NCBI RefSeq assembly: GCF_007830545.1
Contig: NZ_VLLF01000001.1
Coordinates: forward strand, 124,001-188,000
Direction of reading: 5' to 3'
Length of the DNA stretch: 64,000 nt
Source of the DNA: Roseibium hamelinense
GTDB taxonomy: Bacteria > Pseudomonadota > Alphaproteobacteria > Rhizobiales > Stappiaceae
Shown here: positions 36,329 to 46,895 of the stretch, one piece after another
How positions within the stretch are numbered: position 1 is the stretch's first letter
Layout: the number at the start of each line of letters is the position of its first letter
Notes under the pieces: generated by a model
What the model saw: the letters and a program-made list of their open reading frames with translations, nothing else
Databases searched by the model: none
What the model was told of the DNA's origin: nothing
Made by a program: the position numbers and the translations under genes

Positions 36329-37555
36329 ATGTCGGCCACCACCCATATGTCACCCTTGATTGACGACCGCCTTGCACGCCGCAATGCCGTGTTGCTCGCG
36401 CTGGCGCAGGCCATAGGCGGGGCGTCGGCGTCGATTGTCATCGCGACTGGACCGCTGGTTGGCTACATGATGCTGGGCGAAGACAAGGCGCTCGCCACAG
36501 TGCCGGTTTCTGCCATGGTTCTGGGAACCGCCTTTGGAACACTGCCCGCTGGCATGATCATGCGGCGCTATGGCCGCCGGTTTGGTTTCATGGGGGCAGC
36601 GCTCCTTGGCGTTCTTGCCGGGGTTCTGGCCTCCTACGCCGTGTTCCAGGACGCTTTGCCTCTATTCGTATTCGCTTGTGCGTTGGGCGGCTTTGCGGGC
36701 GCATTCGTGCAGCAATACCGGTTTGCGGCAGCCGATACTGCCAGTGAGGCCTTTAAGCCCAAGGCAATCTCATGGGTTCTGGCGGGCGGGGTTCTTGCCG
36801 GCGTGGTCGGTCCGCAAACGGTTATCGCCACCAAGGACCTGTTTTCTCCGATCCTGTTTGCCGGAACCTATCTGGCTCAAGCCGGGCTGTCGTTGATCGC
36901 CTTGTGCCTGCTTGCGTTCCTGCAGATTCCAAAGCCGCCCAAACCAAAAACTAGCGATAAAAAAGGCCGTCCGCTAGCACAGATCATGCGTCAGCCCCGC
37001 TTCATCGTTTCTGCAGCGTGCGGCATCTGCTCCTACGCGCTAATGAGCCTCGTCATGACAGCGACGCCGCTCGCCATGATTGGCTGCGGCCTGTCCGAAA
37101 CCGATGCTGCGCTTGGCATTCAATGGCATGTGCTGGCGATGTTCGGCCCAAGCTTTTTCACCGGAAATTTGATCGCCCGCTACGGAAAGGAGCGGATTGT
37201 GGCGATTGGACTGGCGCTTCTGGCGGGCTGTTCGATCGTTGCCCTGATGGGCATTGAGCTCGCTCATTTCTGGGTGGCCCTGATTCTTCTTGGACTTGGC
37301 TGGAACTTCGGGTTCATCGGCGCAACAGCGATGCTCACCGACACATACCGCCCAGAAGAGCGGAATATGGTTCAGGCAACCAATGACTTTCTGGTTTTCG
37401 GCTTCGTGGCAGCAGCCTCTTTTTCCTCTGGCGCACTGCTCAATGCATTCGGCTGGTCTACCGTCAACTGGCTGGTATTTCCTTTTGTTATTCTGTGCCT
37501 TGCGCTGCTGGTGTGGTTGCTCACCCATGAAAGAAAAGGCGTTGCAACTGTTTAG
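36329..37555 (+). CDS. MFS transporter
   Basis: A 408-residue major facilitator protein with about twelve hydrophobic segments. The loop between helices 2 and 3 has the MFS signature GMIMRRYGRRFGFMGAA, and the second half contains ARYGKERIVAIGLALL at the equivalent place. It lies 94 bases after thiL. The substrate cannot be predicted. Confidence 0.87.
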   Translation: MSATTHMSPLIDDRLARRNAVLLALAQAIGGASASIVIATGPLVGYMMLGEDKALATVPVSAMVLGTAFGTLPAGMIMRRYGRRFGFMGAALLGVLAGVLASYAVFQDALPLFVFACALGGFAGAFVQQYRFAAADTASEAFKPKAISWVLAGGVLAGVVGPQTVIATKDLFSPILFAGTYLAQAGLSLIALCLLAFLQIPKPPKPKTSDKKGRPLAQIMRQPRFIVSAACGICSYALMSLVMTATPLAMIGCGLSETDAALGIQWHVLAMFGPSFFTGNLIARYGKERIVAIGLALLAGCSIVALMGIELAHFWVALILLGLGWNFGFIGATAMLTDTYRPEERNMVQATNDFLVFGFVAAASFSSGALLNAFGWSTVNWLVFPFVILCLALLVWLLTHERKGVATV

Positions 37556-37650
37556 TATTGGGTGGTTGTAATATTGCAATTGCTAACGAATATGCTGCGC
37601 CGCAACTTTGTCTGACTTTTGGTCATATTTGCCCATTTTGTAAAGCTCAC

Positions 37651-37680
37651 TTGACGCCATAGCAAAGTTTGCTGCTATCG
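37651..37680 (+). promoter_or_regulatory. Probable hppA promoter
   Basis: TTGACG (37651-37656) and CTATCG (37675-37680) are 18 bases apart, a good fit to the alphaproteobacterial housekeeping consensus. The spacer holds the palindrome AGCAAA-G-TTTGCT (37661-37673). The implied start is about 90 bases upstream of the hppA ATG. Confidence 0.5.
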
Positions 37681-37697
37681 TGAGTCCTGTCGATGCT

Positions 37698-37713
37698 CCG
37701 GTCACGTGACCGG
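37698..37713. promoter_or_regulatory. Perfect 16-bp palindrome in the hppA leader
   Basis: CCGGTCACGTGACCGG is fully self-complementary with no spacer, lying about 15 bases after the predicted transcription start. A dimeric regulator site is the simplest reading. Confidence 0.5.
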
Positions 37714-37775
37714 TTGCTCTGGGGCGAGCTGACAAACACAATTAACCACAGCTCGTCATAGACTTGGGAGGAACT

Positions 37776-39914
37776 ATGAGCGAGCTTTTGGTGATCATCG
37801 TCTGTGGGCTGTTGTCCATTGCCTACGGTGCGTGGGCAATTCAGTCGGTGATGGCAGCGGATGCCGGCAATGCGAGAATGCAGGAAATTGCCGGTGCTAT
37901 CCAGGAAGGGGCGCAAGCCTATCTGACCCGACAATACACAACCATCGCCATCGTAGGCGCTGTCGTCTTCGTTCTTGCCTGGGTGCTCTTGTCGGGCACT
38001 GCAGCCATCGGTTTTCTGATCGGCGCCGTTCTTTCCGGTGTCGCCGGGTTCATCGGCATGATGGTGTCGGTGCGCGCCAACGTGCGTACCGCCCAAGCTG
38101 CCAGCCAGTCGCTGGCCGCCGGGCTTGAAATAGCCTTCAAATCGGGCGCTGTGACGGGCCTGCTTGTCGCCGGTCTCGCGCTTTTGGGCGTCGCGGTCTA
38201 CTACGCTGTGCTGACCGCCGGAATGGGTTATGCACCAACGGACCGGGTCGTTATCGATGCATTGGTTACGCTCGGTTTTGGCGCCTCTCTCATCTCGATA
38301 TTTGCCCGTCTCGGCGGCGGTATTTTCACCAAAGGCGCTGACGTTGGCGGTGATCTTGTTGGCAAGGTCGAGGCCGGAATTCCTGAAGATGACCCGCGCA
38401 ATCCAGCGACAATCGCAGACAATGTTGGCGACAATGTTGGCGACTGCGCAGGGATGGCGGCGGATCTTTTCGAGACTTACGCGGTAACGGTCGTCGCAAC
38501 CATGGTTCTGGCATCGATCTTCTTCTCCGGGGCGCAAGCGATCGAGCTAATGCTGCTACCGATGGTGATCGGTGCAAGCTGTGTTGTAACGTCAATCATC
38601 GGCACTTTTTTTGTGAAGCTGGGCGCCAATGAATCGATCATGGGCGCGCTCTACAAAGGGTTCATTGCAACAGCGCTGCTCTCCGCGGTCGCCTTGGCAA
38701 TCATTACTTTCTTCTGGTTGGGGCAGGGGACCGAATACACCACCACTTCCGGCACCACTTTTGTGGCCCGCCACCTGTTTTACTGCGGCCTGGTCGGCTT
38801 GGTCGTAACCGGTTTGATCATTTGGGTGACCGAATATTACACCGGGACCGGCTTCCGTCCTGTGCGTTCCATCGCCCAGGCATCTGTTACGGGGCACGGC
38901 ACCAACGTCATTCAAGGTCTTGCAGTGTCTTTGGAGGCAACGGCGCTTCCGGCGATCATCATCATCGCAGGCATCCTGGTGGCTCATTCGCTGGCCGGAT
39001 TGTTCGGCATTGCGATCGCGGTGACCACCATGCTGGCGCTTGCAGGTATGGTGGTTGCGCTGGATGCCTTCGGCCCGGTGACTGACAATGCCGGCGGCAT
39101 TGCCGAAATGGCCGACCTTCCGGCCGAGGTGCGCAGCACAACAGATGCGCTCGATGCCGTTGGCAACACCACGAAGGCGGTGACCAAGGGTTATGCGATC
39201 GGCTCTGCGGGCCTGGGCGCACTGGTACTGTTCGCCGCTTACACCGAAGATCTGAAGTACTTTGCTGCCAACGCGGCTCCTGGGTCTGTGTTTGAGGGCA
39301 TCGATGTTGGAACCTTGTTCAATCTGTCGAACCCTTATGTTGTGGCGGGGCTGCTGTTTGGAGGTTTGCTGCCCTACCTGTTCGGCGGCATCTCCATGAC
39401 TGCGGTCGGGCGCGCCGCCGGTTCTGTCGTTGAGGAAGTGCGGCGCCAGTTCAAGGAAAAGCCGGGGATCATGGCGGGCACCGAACGACCTGACTATGGC
39501 CGGGCGGTTGATATGCTCACCAAGGCCGCGATCAAGGAAATGATCGTGCCTTCGCTGCTCCCCGTTCTGTCGCCGATCGTGGTGTTTTTCATCGTGCGGG
39601 CCGTGGCAACGCCGGCCGATGCGTTTGCAGCCGTGGGCGCCATGTTGCTTGGCGTGATCGTGACCGGCCTTTTTGTCGCCATTTCGATGACGGCCGGTGG
39701 CGGCGCCTGGGACAATGCCAAAAAGTCTTTTGAGGACGGCTTTGTCGACAAGGACGGTACGACCCACCTGAAGGGGTCGGAGGCGCACAAAGCATCGGTG
39801 ACCGGCGACACGGTTGGCGATCCTTACAAGGACACTGCGGGTCCGGCCGTCAATCCGATGATCAAGATCACCAACATCGTAGCCCTCTTGCTCTTGGCGG
39901 TTCTGGCCCACTGA
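37776..39914 (+). CDS. hppA: Proton-translocating membrane pyrophosphatase
   Basis: An integral membrane pyrophosphatase that couples pyrophosphate hydrolysis to proton pumping, 712 residues with about sixteen membrane helices. The substrate and magnesium site reads [20 protein letters not shown] near residue 190, continuing with [18 protein letters not shown]. The sequence GNTTKA near residue 463 carries the Lys that marks the potassium-independent class (Ala in potassium-dependent forms). The ATG at 37776 follows GGGAGGA. A strong terminator follows. Confidence 0.95.
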   Translation: MSELLVIIVCGLLSIAYGAWAIQSVMAADAGNARMQEIAGAIQEGAQAYLTRQYTTIAIVGAVVFVLAWVLLSGTAAIGFLIGAVLSGVAGFIGMMVSVRANVRTAQAASQSLAAGLEIAFKSGAVTGLLVAGLALLGVAVYYAVLTAGMGYAPTDRVVIDALVTLGFGASLISIFARLGGGIFTKGADVGGDLVGKVEAGIPEDDPRNPATIADNVGDNVGDCAGMAADLFETYAVTVVATMVLASIFFSGAQAIELMLLPMVIGASCVVTSIIGTFFVKLGANESIMGALYKGFIATALLSAVALAIITFFWLGQGTEYTTTSGTTFVARHLFYCGLVGLVVTGLIIWVTEYYTGTGFRPVRSIAQASVTGHGTNVIQGLAVSLEATALPAIIIIAGILVAHSLAGLFGIAIAVTTMLALAGMVVALDAFGPVTDNAGGIAEMADLPAEVRSTTDALDAVGNTTKAVTKGYAIGSAGLGALVLFAAYTEDLKYFAANAAPGSVFEGIDVGTLFNLSNPYVVAGLLFGGLLPYLFGGISMTAVGRAAGSVVEEVRRQFKEKPGIMAGTERPDYGRAVDMLTKAAIKEMIVPSLLPVLSPIVVFFIVRAVATPADAFAAVGAMLLGVIVTGLFVAISMTAGGGAWDNAKKSFEDGFVDKDGTTHLKGSEAHKASVTGDTVGDPYKDTAGPAVNPMIKITNIVALLLLAVLAH

Positions 39915-39930
39915 TTAGCGCAGTCAACAA

Positions 39931-39959
39931 AAAAGCCCCGGAGATGATCCGGGGCTTTT
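39931..39959. terminator. Bidirectional terminator between hppA and bamE
   Basis: AAAAGCCCCGGA (39931-39942) pairs with TCCGGGGCTTTT (39948-39959) across a 5-base loop, a perfect 12-bp stem. A and T runs flank it on both sides, and it separates convergent genes. Confidence 0.9.
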
Positions 39960-39982
39960 CTCATGTCGCTTGCGAAAAACGC

Positions 39983-40420
39983 CTAAAGTCCAAGGCCCGG
40001 GTTTGCAGCACCGCGCAATATTTGCGTCAGGAAGCCGTAATCCGTGCCACCGGTCCGGGTGGTCCGGGTGATGAAGTCGACGACCTTGCCGTCCTCCATG
40101 CCATAGTTTCCAAGGTCCCGGACAAACCCGTCTTCGTCAAAATAGACTGCCACAACACGTTGGTCGACAATGTCGGGCGCGAGGAACGCTGTGGTCTCGG
40201 ATTTTTGTGAAATGTAGTAGTAGGCTTCGCCGTTCAGGCTTGAAGTGGTTGATGGCGTTCCTAGAACAAGTTCTACATTTTCTTTACTGGAGCCGACTTG
40301 GACTTGGGAGAGCATGTCGTTGGTGATCACATGCCCGTGGGTGTAGGTCTGTGTAAAGCATCCGGCCAATGGCAGGCTGACGAGAAGCGGAATGATTACA
40401 GCGTGGGCCTTCAGCGTCAT
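39983..40420 (-). CDS. bamE: Outer membrane assembly lipoprotein BamE
   Basis: A small lipoprotein of the BAM complex that inserts beta-barrel proteins in the outer membrane. The 145-residue protein has a lipoprotein signal with lipobox LAGC (Cys near residue 19), followed by the SmpA/OmlA domain with LSQVQVGSSKENVELVLGTP and VAVYFDEDGFVRDL. I chose the ATG at 40420, eight bases after AGGA; a start at 40459 would add a stretch atypical of a signal peptide. Confidence 0.9.
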   Translation of the reverse strand: MTLKAHAVIIPLLVSLPLAGCFTQTYTHGHVITNDMLSQVQVGSSKENVELVLGTPSTTSSLNGEAYYYISQKSETTAFLAPDIVDQRVVAVYFDEDGFVRDLGNYGMEDGKVVDFITRTTRTGGTDYGFLTQILRGAANPGLGL

Positions 40421-40534
40421 TTGTGTCTTCCTGTAGCGCCGGTTCTTCAACCCGGCCATGGTCTCAAAGGTCTCTTGGCAACGTCCCTAACGTGGGTTAG
40501 GGCACAAGGCAACACCACATGTAGGGAGTCATAA

Positions 40535-41086
40535 ATGGTCTTCGGCCTTTTCCGCCGCCGTTCTCACGATGCTGAACACAAGGTCTATGTCGAGATCGTG
40601 GCTCAAGCGCGGCAGCCGGTTTTTTACACCGACAATGTTGTGCCCGACACAATCGATGGCCGGTATGACATGATCCTCATTCATGCAATTCTGTTTTTCC
40701 GCCGCCTTCAGGGCGAAGATAAAAAGGTAGCGGAGTTTGGCCAGAATGTTTTTGACCTTTTTTTCGCCGACATGGACGCCTCATTGCGCGAGATGGGCGT
40801 GACCGACACGCGTGTTCCGAAAAAAGTCAAAGTGATGGGGGAAGCGTTTTACGGCCGGGCCGATGCCTATTCTCCCTTGTTGAATGAAGGGGACCTTGAC
40901 GGCTTGGAAGCAGCCGTCGGCCGAAACGTCTACCCTGACGCGGAAGAGCCGATTGCACAACGGGCGCTGGCACAGTACATGCTGCAGGCAGACAGGAACC
41001 TGGCTGCCCAGGACCTTAAGGACGTGCTGTCAGGCACATTCAGGTGGCCCGACCCGCAAGAGTTCATCTCTGCCGGTGCGCCGTAG
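40535..41086 (+). CDS. Ubiquinol-cytochrome c chaperone family protein
   Basis: A 183-residue homologue of mitochondrial Cbp3, an assembly factor for the cytochrome bc1 complex. The family core includes PDTIDGRYDMILIHAILFFRRL-like sequence (near residues 40-60), FDLFFADMDASLREMGV, and KVMGEAFYGRADAY. It is divergent from bamE, and DUF177 follows 35 bases later, a conserved Hyphomicrobiales order. Confidence 0.88.
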   Translation: MVFGLFRRRSHDAEHKVYVEIVAQARQPVFYTDNVVPDTIDGRYDMILIHAILFFRRLQGEDKKVAEFGQNVFDLFFADMDASLREMGVTDTRVPKKVKVMGEAFYGRADAYSPLLNEGDLDGLEAAVGRNVYPDAEEPIAQRALAQYMLQADRNLAAQDLKDVLSGTFRWPDPQEFISAGAP

Positions 41087-41121
41087 CCGGCCAGGGAACG
41101 CGCAATCCAAGAAGCAAAAGC

Positions 41122-41685
41122 ATGAGCACTCGAGACTTTCCGTTTTCACACAAAATCAACGCCGAACGTTTCGGAGACGCCACGAAGACACTGGTCGTAG
41201 AGCCGGAAGCGGCGGCGCTCAAAAAGATTGCCAAGGACTATGGTCTGGCGGATTTGAAGTCTCTCAAAGCCGAATTGACCATCGCTCCGTGGAAAAAGGC
41301 GGGAGCCCGGGTCTCCGGTAAGATTAGCGCGCACATCGTGCAGCGCTGTGTGGTGAGCCTGGAAGACTTTGACACCGTGCTGGAGGATGAGGTCGACCGC
41401 ACGTTCGAGGCGGTGGCCCGCAAGACCCGCAGACCGCGCGATTTGAATGCCGACGGTGAAATCGAGATTGAACTGGAATCACTCGACCCGCCGGACGTTA
41501 TGATCGACGGGGTGATTGATCTGGGAGCTGTCATTTGTGAACAGCTTGCGCTTTCCATAGATCCGTTTCCGCGCAAGCCCGGTGCGGCCTTTGAAGCGCC
41601 GCAAGAGGAAACTGAGGCGGATGATGCCGAAACGCCGTCGCCTTTTGCAGCGCTCGCCAAGCTGAAGCCGCAGGGTGAGGCGTGA
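41122..41685 (+). CDS. DUF177 (YceD) domain protein
   Basis: A 187-residue protein of the DUF177/YceD family, linked in other bacteria to 23S rRNA accumulation and usually encoded beside rpmF or plsX. VSGKISAHIVQRCVVSLEDF near residue 65 holds the conserved cysteine, and the C-terminal DLGAVICEQLALSIDPFPR-type motif is complete. In alphaproteobacteria rpmF is located elsewhere, as here. plsX follows after 166 bases. Confidence 0.87.
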   Translation: MSTRDFPFSHKINAERFGDATKTLVVEPEAAALKKIAKDYGLADLKSLKAELTIAPWKKAGARVSGKISAHIVQRCVVSLEDFDTVLEDEVDRTFEAVARKTRRPRDLNADGEIEIELESLDPPDVMIDGVIDLGAVICEQLALSIDPFPRKPGAAFEAPQEETEADDAETPSPFAALAKLKPQGEA

Positions 41686-41851
41686 ACCGCCGGGCAAAAG
41701 CCGGTGCGCTGTCTGTGAAAACTGTTGTGTCGCGCGGCGAAACAGGTATGTTCGCCCCCGTTTCGTGGCTTCTACGCACCCGTCTTAGGGCTCGGCGCGA
41801 TTTGCCTTTATATGCAGCTCATTCTGAACGAGACTTCAAAAGACCTGGTTG

Positions 41852-42916
41852 ATGGCGAAAACCATTCCAATTTCCTTGGATGTCATGGGCGGGGATTCGG
41901 GTGCCGAAGTGGTCATTCCCGGAGCCGAGATCGCGCTTGTCCGCCATCCCGACATTCGTTTTCAGCTCTTCGGCAACGAGAAAGTCGTCAAACCGTTGCT
42001 CGACAAGTTTCCGCGTGTGCGCGACGCCTCGACATTCCAGCATTGCGATATCGCGATTGCCATGGACACCAAACCAAGCCAGGCCCTGCGCCAGGGGCGG
42101 TGGCGGTCCAGCATGTGGCGGTCCATCGAAGCCGTGAAGACCGGCGATGCGGCAGTTGCGGTGTCTGCGGGCAACACCGGTGCGCTGATGGCCATGTCAA
42201 AATTCTGCTTGCGCACCATGGCGAATATCGAGCGCCCGGCGATCGCCGCTATATGGCCGACCTCGCGCGGCGAATCTGTCGTGCTCGATGTCGGGGCAAC
42301 AATTGGCGCCGATGCCCAGCAACTGATCGATTTTGCCATTCTTGGCGGCGCAATGGCACGGGCTCTGTTCGGTATTGAGCGCCCGACCATCGGTTTGTTG
42401 AACATCGGTGTCGAGGAGGTCAAGGGCCTTGAAGAGGTCCGCACTGCAGGACGGCTTCTGCGTGAAACGCCGCTGCGTTCGATCGATTATGCCGGATTCG
42501 TCGAAGGCGACGACCTGGGCAAGGGGACCGTCGATGTGGTTGTTACGGAAGGTTTTGCCGGGAACATCGCGCTGAAAACCGCTGAAGGCACCGCAAAACA
42601 GATCGGCGGATATCTTCGGTCTGCCATGAGCCGGACGTTCATGTCCCGCATCGGCTATCTCTTTGCCAAGAACGCGTTTGATCTGCTCAAGGCCAAGATG
42701 GATCCGCGGAAGGTCAATGGCGGCGTTTTTCTGGGTCTGAATGGGATTGTGATCAAGAGCCACGGCGGCACGGATGCCGAAGGGTATGCGGCCGCAATTG
42801 ATCTTGCCTATGACATGGTGCGCAACGAACTGACCCACAAGATCGCGCAGGACCTTGTGCACTACCACCGCGGCCGCTTCGGCGAGACCGCGACCACTTC
42901 TACAGGTGATTTGTGA
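41852..42916 (+). CDS. plsX: Phosphate acyltransferase PlsX
   Basis: PlsX makes acyl-phosphate from acyl-ACP for phosphatidic acid synthesis. The 354-residue protein has [20 protein letters not shown] at its start, [16 protein letters not shown] near residue 108, and [31 protein letters not shown] and [15 protein letters not shown] later, all diagnostic. The ATG at 41852 gives the normal N-terminus. The stop overlaps the fabH start. Confidence 0.94.
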   Translation: MAKTIPISLDVMGGDSGAEVVIPGAEIALVRHPDIRFQLFGNEKVVKPLLDKFPRVRDASTFQHCDIAIAMDTKPSQALRQGRWRSSMWRSIEAVKTGDAAVAVSAGNTGALMAMSKFCLRTMANIERPAIAAIWPTSRGESVVLDVGATIGADAQQLIDFAILGGAMARALFGIERPTIGLLNIGVEEVKGLEEVRTAGRLLRETPLRSIDYAGFVEGDDLGKGTVDVVVTEGFAGNIALKTAEGTAKQIGGYLRSAMSRTFMSRIGYLFAKNAFDLLKAKMDPRKVNGGVFLGLNGIVIKSHGGTDAEGYAAAIDLAYDMVRNELTHKIAQDLVHYHRGRFGETATTSTGDL

Positions 42917-43890
42917 GCGTTACCCGATCGATCATAATCGGAACTGGCAGCTATCTGCCTGAAAACTGTATGACCAACGACGATCTGTCAAAGATCGTCG
43001 ACACATCCGATGACTGGATTGTGCAGCGGACCGGCATTCGCAGGCGCCATATAGCCGCCGAAGGCGAAATGACGTCCGATCTCGGCATAAAGGCCGCAAA
43101 GGCCGCTTTGTCGAGTGCCGGAGTTGATTCGCAGGACATCGACACGATTATCCTGGCAACCGCTACCCCGGACAACACCTTTCCGGCGACGGCTGTTACG
43201 ATCCAGGCAGAACTTGGGATTTTTCATGGCGCGGCCTTCGACGTCCATGCGGTGTGCTCAGGCTTCGTTTATGCGCTTGCCACGGCCGACGCCTACATTA
43301 AAGCGGGGCTCAGCAAGCGGGCTTTGGTGATCGGTGCCGAGACCTTTTCGCGGATCCTTGATTGGGAAGACCGGACAACCTGCGTTTTGTTTGGCGATGG
43401 CGCAGGCGCTGTCGTTCTCGAAGGCCAGCAAAGCGACGGGGAAATGTCCGACCGGGGCGTGCTGACATCCCATCTGCGGTCCGACGGACGGCACAAGGAA
43501 AAACTCTACGTCGACGGTGGCCCGTCTTCGACGCAAACGACCGGTCATCTGCGCATGGAAGGCCGCGAAGTTTTCAAGCATGCTGTGGGCATGATCACCG
43601 ACGTCATCGAAGACGCCTTTGACGCGACGGGCCTGTCATCGGACGACCTGACCTGGTTCATCCCCCACCAGGCGAACAAGCGCATCATTGATGCAAGCGC
43701 AAAAAAACTCGGTATTGCCGCAGAAAAGGTGGTGACCACCGTTCAGGATCACGGCAATACATCGGCCGCCTCCATTCCGCTGGCGCTCGACACCGCAGTC
43801 AAGGACGGCCGGGTGAAACCGGGTGACGTTGTTCTGCTGGAAGCCATGGGCGGCGGCTTCACATGGGGATCGATTTTGCTGAGGTGGTAG
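42913..43890 (+). CDS. fabH: 3-oxoacyl-ACP synthase III
   Basis: FabH starts fatty-acid synthesis by condensing acetyl-CoA with malonyl-ACP. The 325-residue protein shows the Cys-His-Asn triad: Cys115 in [13 protein letters not shown], His in [12 protein letters not shown] near 254, and Asn in [14 protein letters not shown] near 284. It starts with GTG at 42913, overlapping the plsX stop by four bases, so the two are translationally coupled. Confidence 0.96.
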   Translation: MSVTRSIIIGTGSYLPENCMTNDDLSKIVDTSDDWIVQRTGIRRRHIAAEGEMTSDLGIKAAKAALSSAGVDSQDIDTIILATATPDNTFPATAVTIQAELGIFHGAAFDVHAVCSGFVYALATADAYIKAGLSKRALVIGAETFSRILDWEDRTTCVLFGDGAGAVVLEGQQSDGEMSDRGVLTSHLRSDGRHKEKLYVDGGPSSTQTTGHLRMEGREVFKHAVGMITDVIEDAFDATGLSSDDLTWFIPHQANKRIIDASAKKLGIAAEKVVTTVQDHGNTSAASIPLALDTAVKDGRVKPGDVVLLEAMGGGFTWGSILLRW

Positions 43891-44045
43891 GTGTTTCTGA
43901 ATTCTCGGTATGAGTGTTCAGAATTGATAATAGTGCTACGGGCCCTACTTCCTGTTGACCGCCCCCCCCAGAAACAATACCGTAGCTCCCCACGGCAGTT
44001 TTCTAGCAATTTCAGCGAGATCGATACTTTCGCCAAGGAGGGGTT

Positions 44046-44357
44046 ATGGGCGGCAAGACTATTACCCGAGCAGATTTGTGTGAAGCGGTTTACCAGAAGG
44101 TGGGGCTGTCTCGCACCGAATCCTCGGAGCTCGTAGAGCGCGTGCTTTCAGAAATTTCTGATTGTCTGGTCACCGGGGAGGCTGTGAAACTGTCCTCTTT
44201 TGGCTCCTTCGTTGTTCGCTCCAAGGGTGAGCGAATTGGCCGGAACCCGAAAACTGGCGAAGAAGTGCCGATTTCGCCACGCCGTGTTATGGTCTTCAAG
44301 CCCAGCAACGTCTTGAAACAACGCATCAATGATGCTCTGACCGAGCGCCACTCATAA
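44046..44357 (+). CDS. ihfA: Integration host factor subunit alpha
   Basis: The alpha subunit of the IHF heterodimer that bends DNA in transcription, replication and recombination. The 103-residue protein has [18 protein letters not shown] at the start, [20 protein letters not shown] and the DNA-intercalating proline arm [27 protein letters not shown] lies upstream of the ATG. The MerR gene follows 18 bases later. Confidence 0.95.
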   Translation: MGGKTITRADLCEAVYQKVGLSRTESSELVERVLSEISDCLVTGEAVKLSSFGSFVVRSKGERIGRNPKTGEEVPISPRRVMVFKPSNVLKQRINDALTERHS

Positions 44358-44375
44358 AGATAATACCCAACAAGC

Positions 44376-45005
44376 ATGAGTTCCCAGGATAAAAGCCCGG
44401 ACGCGTTCAGAACGATTTCCGAGGTCGCAGACGACCTCGACCTGCCGCAACATGTGCTGCGGTTCTGGGAAACCCGGTTTAGCCAGATCAAGCCACTTAA
44501 ACGCGGGGGCGGCCGCCGCTACTATCGTCCAGACGATGTCGAGCTTCTGCGCGGTATCCGGCACCTGCTTTATGGTGAAGGGTATACCATAAAAGGTGTG
44601 CAGCGGATCCTGAAAGAGCAGGGGCCGCGGTTCGTGATGCAGGTCTGGAAGGCCGATGGGCTTCCGGTGCAGGTTTTGGCAGGCCTGAATGAGAAAAACG
44701 CCGAGCCGCGTAAACCGGTCCAAGTTACGGCACCGCCGCAGGCCGCGGAAACCGCTCCTGCCGCTGCAGAGGCGCCCGAAACCGACGAGCCTTTGCCGAG
44801 AGGGCTGTTGCCGGACCCTCCCGTCGACAAGACCGCACCAGCGAAATCCGGCGGGTTTCGTTTGATGGAGCGGCTGCGCGGCCAGTCCGATCCGGAAACG
44901 GTCACTGCGAGTGACAAGGCTCTGTCGAAGGAAGACATTCGCCGGCTGCAATCGACACTTTTCGAGCTGCTCGAATGCAAGCGCATTCTGGATCAGGTGC
45001 GTTGA
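44376..45005 (+). CDS. MerR-family transcriptional regulator
   Basis: A 209-residue regulator with an N-terminal MerR helix-turn-helix ([40 protein letters not shown]). An Ala/Pro-rich linker (about 110-160) follows, then a short C-terminal helix with Cys in LLECKRIL. No metal-binding cysteine cluster is visible. It is conserved next to ihfA in Hyphomicrobiales, and its targets are unknown. Confidence 0.9.
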   Translation: MSSQDKSPDAFRTISEVADDLDLPQHVLRFWETRFSQIKPLKRGGGRRYYRPDDVELLRGIRHLLYGEGYTIKGVQRILKEQGPRFVMQVWKADGLPVQVLAGLNEKNAEPRKPVQVTAPPQAAETAPAAAEAPETDEPLPRGLLPDPPVDKTAPAKSGGFRLMERLRGQSDPETVTASDKALSKEDIRRLQSTLFELLECKRILDQVR

Positions 45006-45015
45006 AACCGAGATC

Positions 45016-45050
45016 GCGTCGGCCTTTCTGCCGACGCTCTCTTGGTCTTT
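45016..45050 (+). terminator. Probable terminator after the MerR gene
   Basis: GCGTCGGC (45016-45023) pairs with GCCGACGC (45030-45037) across a 6-base loop, followed by the pyrimidine-rich TCTCTTGGTCTTTT. It is 10 bases after the MerR stop. Confidence 0.65.
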
Positions 45051-45069
45051 TGATCAGACGACAAAGCCG

Positions 45070-46281
45070 TTACTTCAATCCCATGCAACTTGCATAGTAG
45101 CTCGTCGTCGCGGGCCAGTCGGAAAACAGTCCGGCAATCCCGACGTCTTGAGCCAAGACATCGACAACCTCATACATCTGACCGTCATTTTCGATCGCAT
45201 CGGCAATGGTGCGGTAGTACCAGCCGCCGCCACTGTCCAACGGCCCGGAGCGCTCGAGCGACCAGCTGATCAGCTCAAGTCCGGCTTCTTTCGCGGCCTT
45301 GGCGTAGGCCGACGGCACAATCTTTCCTTCTTCAAGCGTCAGCAAGACCCAAATCGGCGGAGCAAGATAGTTGACCCCGGCCGCCTTCAAGTCCTCCATG
45401 GTCGGGGACAGGGTTTCAGGCGCGGACGGGTCAAAACCATCCAGCGCATAACGGCCTTCCAAGAAGACGGCCTGCTTGCCAAATTCCGGTTCGTTGTCTA
45501 TCCAGTAGAGAACATCGTTCAAGTTAAATGACTGGGGCCAGACGTCCTCCGGCGGTATGCCGGCGGCCTTGTACTCATCAATCAGTTTCTGGGCGTACAT
45601 GTCCTGCGTGAAACCATCGAAGGGCATTTCTACAGACGGGCTCTTGAGTTCCGGCGTGAACTTTGCCCCGAGAGACTTTATCAGCTCGATTGACTCGGCA
45701 TGGGTCAGCAAGGTTCCGGTGCTGGCGTAAAGATCGGTCCGCCACTGTGCGGTCCCGTTCATATAGTCTTCGACCGTCGCCGCAGACGGATTGGCCGCAT
45801 CCATCTTGCCGTTCAGCGTTTTGAAGTCTGCCAGCGTAATGTCCGAAGTCCGGCATTCCGCGCTGGCGGGTGTGTCACCTTGAGCGGGTTCAAAGCCTTG
45901 CGTGCATTGGCCGGCAAGCCCGGTTGCCAGAATATTGGTTGTGGTGTTCAGGTCGTCTTGCGCGTGGCGGCAGACCAGTTCCTTGTCCTTGGTAAAGGTG
46001 ACATCACACTCAATGATCCCGGCGCCCATGACCTGGGCGGCGCGGTAGCTCTCGGCCGTATGCTCTGGAAATTGCAGTGGCGCGCCCCGATGTCCGATGG
46101 AAAACAGCGTTTTGCCGACAGGCGCACCGGCGCAGCCTTCCAGTTTCTCCTTCAAGGGGCCGGGCTGCATTTTTGAAATGAGGTAGGCCGGGCGCGGGCC
46201 CACTTCTGCACTAAGACCAGTCGTGCCTGTGGATAACACAATGGCAAGTGCAGAAGACAAAGGGAAAATGGATCGTTTCAT
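45070..46281 (-). CDS. Periplasmic glycerophosphodiester phosphodiesterase
   Basis: A GDPD-family enzyme (403 residues) that releases glycerol-3-phosphate from deacylated phospholipids. A signal peptide covers about residues 1-25 (ending GLSA|EV). The catalytic GDPD motifs are [19 protein letters not shown] near 63, the metal ligands in [19 protein letters not shown] near 93, and [14 protein letters not shown] near 210. The protein is secreted, like E. coli GlpQ. No glycerol-phosphate transporter adjoins it. Confidence 0.9.
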   Translation of the reverse strand: MKRSIFPLSSALAIVLSTGTTGLSAEVGPRPAYLISKMQPGPLKEKLEGCAGAPVGKTLFSIGHRGAPLQFPEHTAESYRAAQVMGAGIIECDVTFTKDKELVCRHAQDDLNTTTNILATGLAGQCTQGFEPAQGDTPASAECRTSDITLADFKTLNGKMDAANPSAATVEDYMNGTAQWRTDLYASTGTLLTHAESIELIKSLGAKFTPELKSPSVEMPFDGFTQDMYAQKLIDEYKAAGIPPEDVWPQSFNLNDVLYWIDNEPEFGKQAVFLEGRYALDGFDPSAPETLSPTMEDLKAAGVNYLAPPIWVLLTLEEGKIVPSAYAKAAKEAGLELISWSLERSGPLDSGGGWYYRTIADAIENDGQMYEVVDVLAQDVGIAGLFSDWPATTSYYASCMGLK

Positions 46282-46556
46282 TGTGTATCAGCGCTTTCAA
46301 AACATGGGGATCTTAACCATAACGCGTAGTTCTTGTAATTGGCAGGGACATGACAAAACTGTCAATAATGCAGGCCATGTTCGCTAGGCGCCGCCCTGCA
46401 CAAGCTTTTTTCCTTCGACTTTGAACTATGTGGAAAGCGAGGAAATGACAAAGCTGACAATAGGGGGCGGAGGCTGGCAACGCGTAGTTTTTTCGGAACG
46501 CGTGTTTGTACCGGGTTGTCACGCGGCTCCAGATCCAACCATTCGATGAGACCGGC

Positions 46557-46745
46557 ATGACGATCCCCAAGGCGCTGCGCGCGGAATATGAGGACTTCCT
46601 CAAGGCAAACGGCTTTGACAAGCAACACCCGCAGGAGTTGTTGCTTGAGCTCGCCTCGCTCAGCATGGAAGTTTATCTAAAAGAGATCGCCTGGCTGTCA
46701 GACTTCATCGGCCGGATGGAGGATCACAAGCGGCAGGTGGCTTGA
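46557..46745 (+). CDS. Hypothetical small protein
   Basis: A 62-residue acidic helical protein (MTIPKALRAEYEDFLKANGF to DHKRQVA) that I do not recognise. The start at 46557 is chosen as the first ATG; a TTG at 46506 would give 79 residues. There is no clear ribosome binding site. It is divergent from the GDPD gene across a repeat-bearing region. Confidence 0.45.
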   Translation: MTIPKALRAEYEDFLKANGFDKQHPQELLLELASLSMEVYLKEIAWLSDFIGRMEDHKRQVA

Positions 46746-46895
46746 TTGCGTATGGCGACATGCTCGGTTGAGCCCGCCAATTCGGCCTGTTCCTGTCTCC
46801 CTTGTGCAATCGCAAGCAGACAAACCGGACCATCAGCGTGTGATCGAAGCGGCTCCAGCCATGTAAGACCTGACGCTGGCGGGCGGAACCAGGGG

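Noticed and set aside
38592..39911. 439-codon open frame antisense to hppA
   Set aside because: It lies wholly inside hppA on the opposite strand, has His/Arg/Gly-rich sequence with no domain, and arises from the GC-rich codon bias of hppA.
46345..46465. Pho box upstream of the glycerophosphodiesterase gene
   Set aside because: The TGTCA-like half-sites are 9 bases apart on the relevant strand, whereas PhoB sites repeat every 11 bases.
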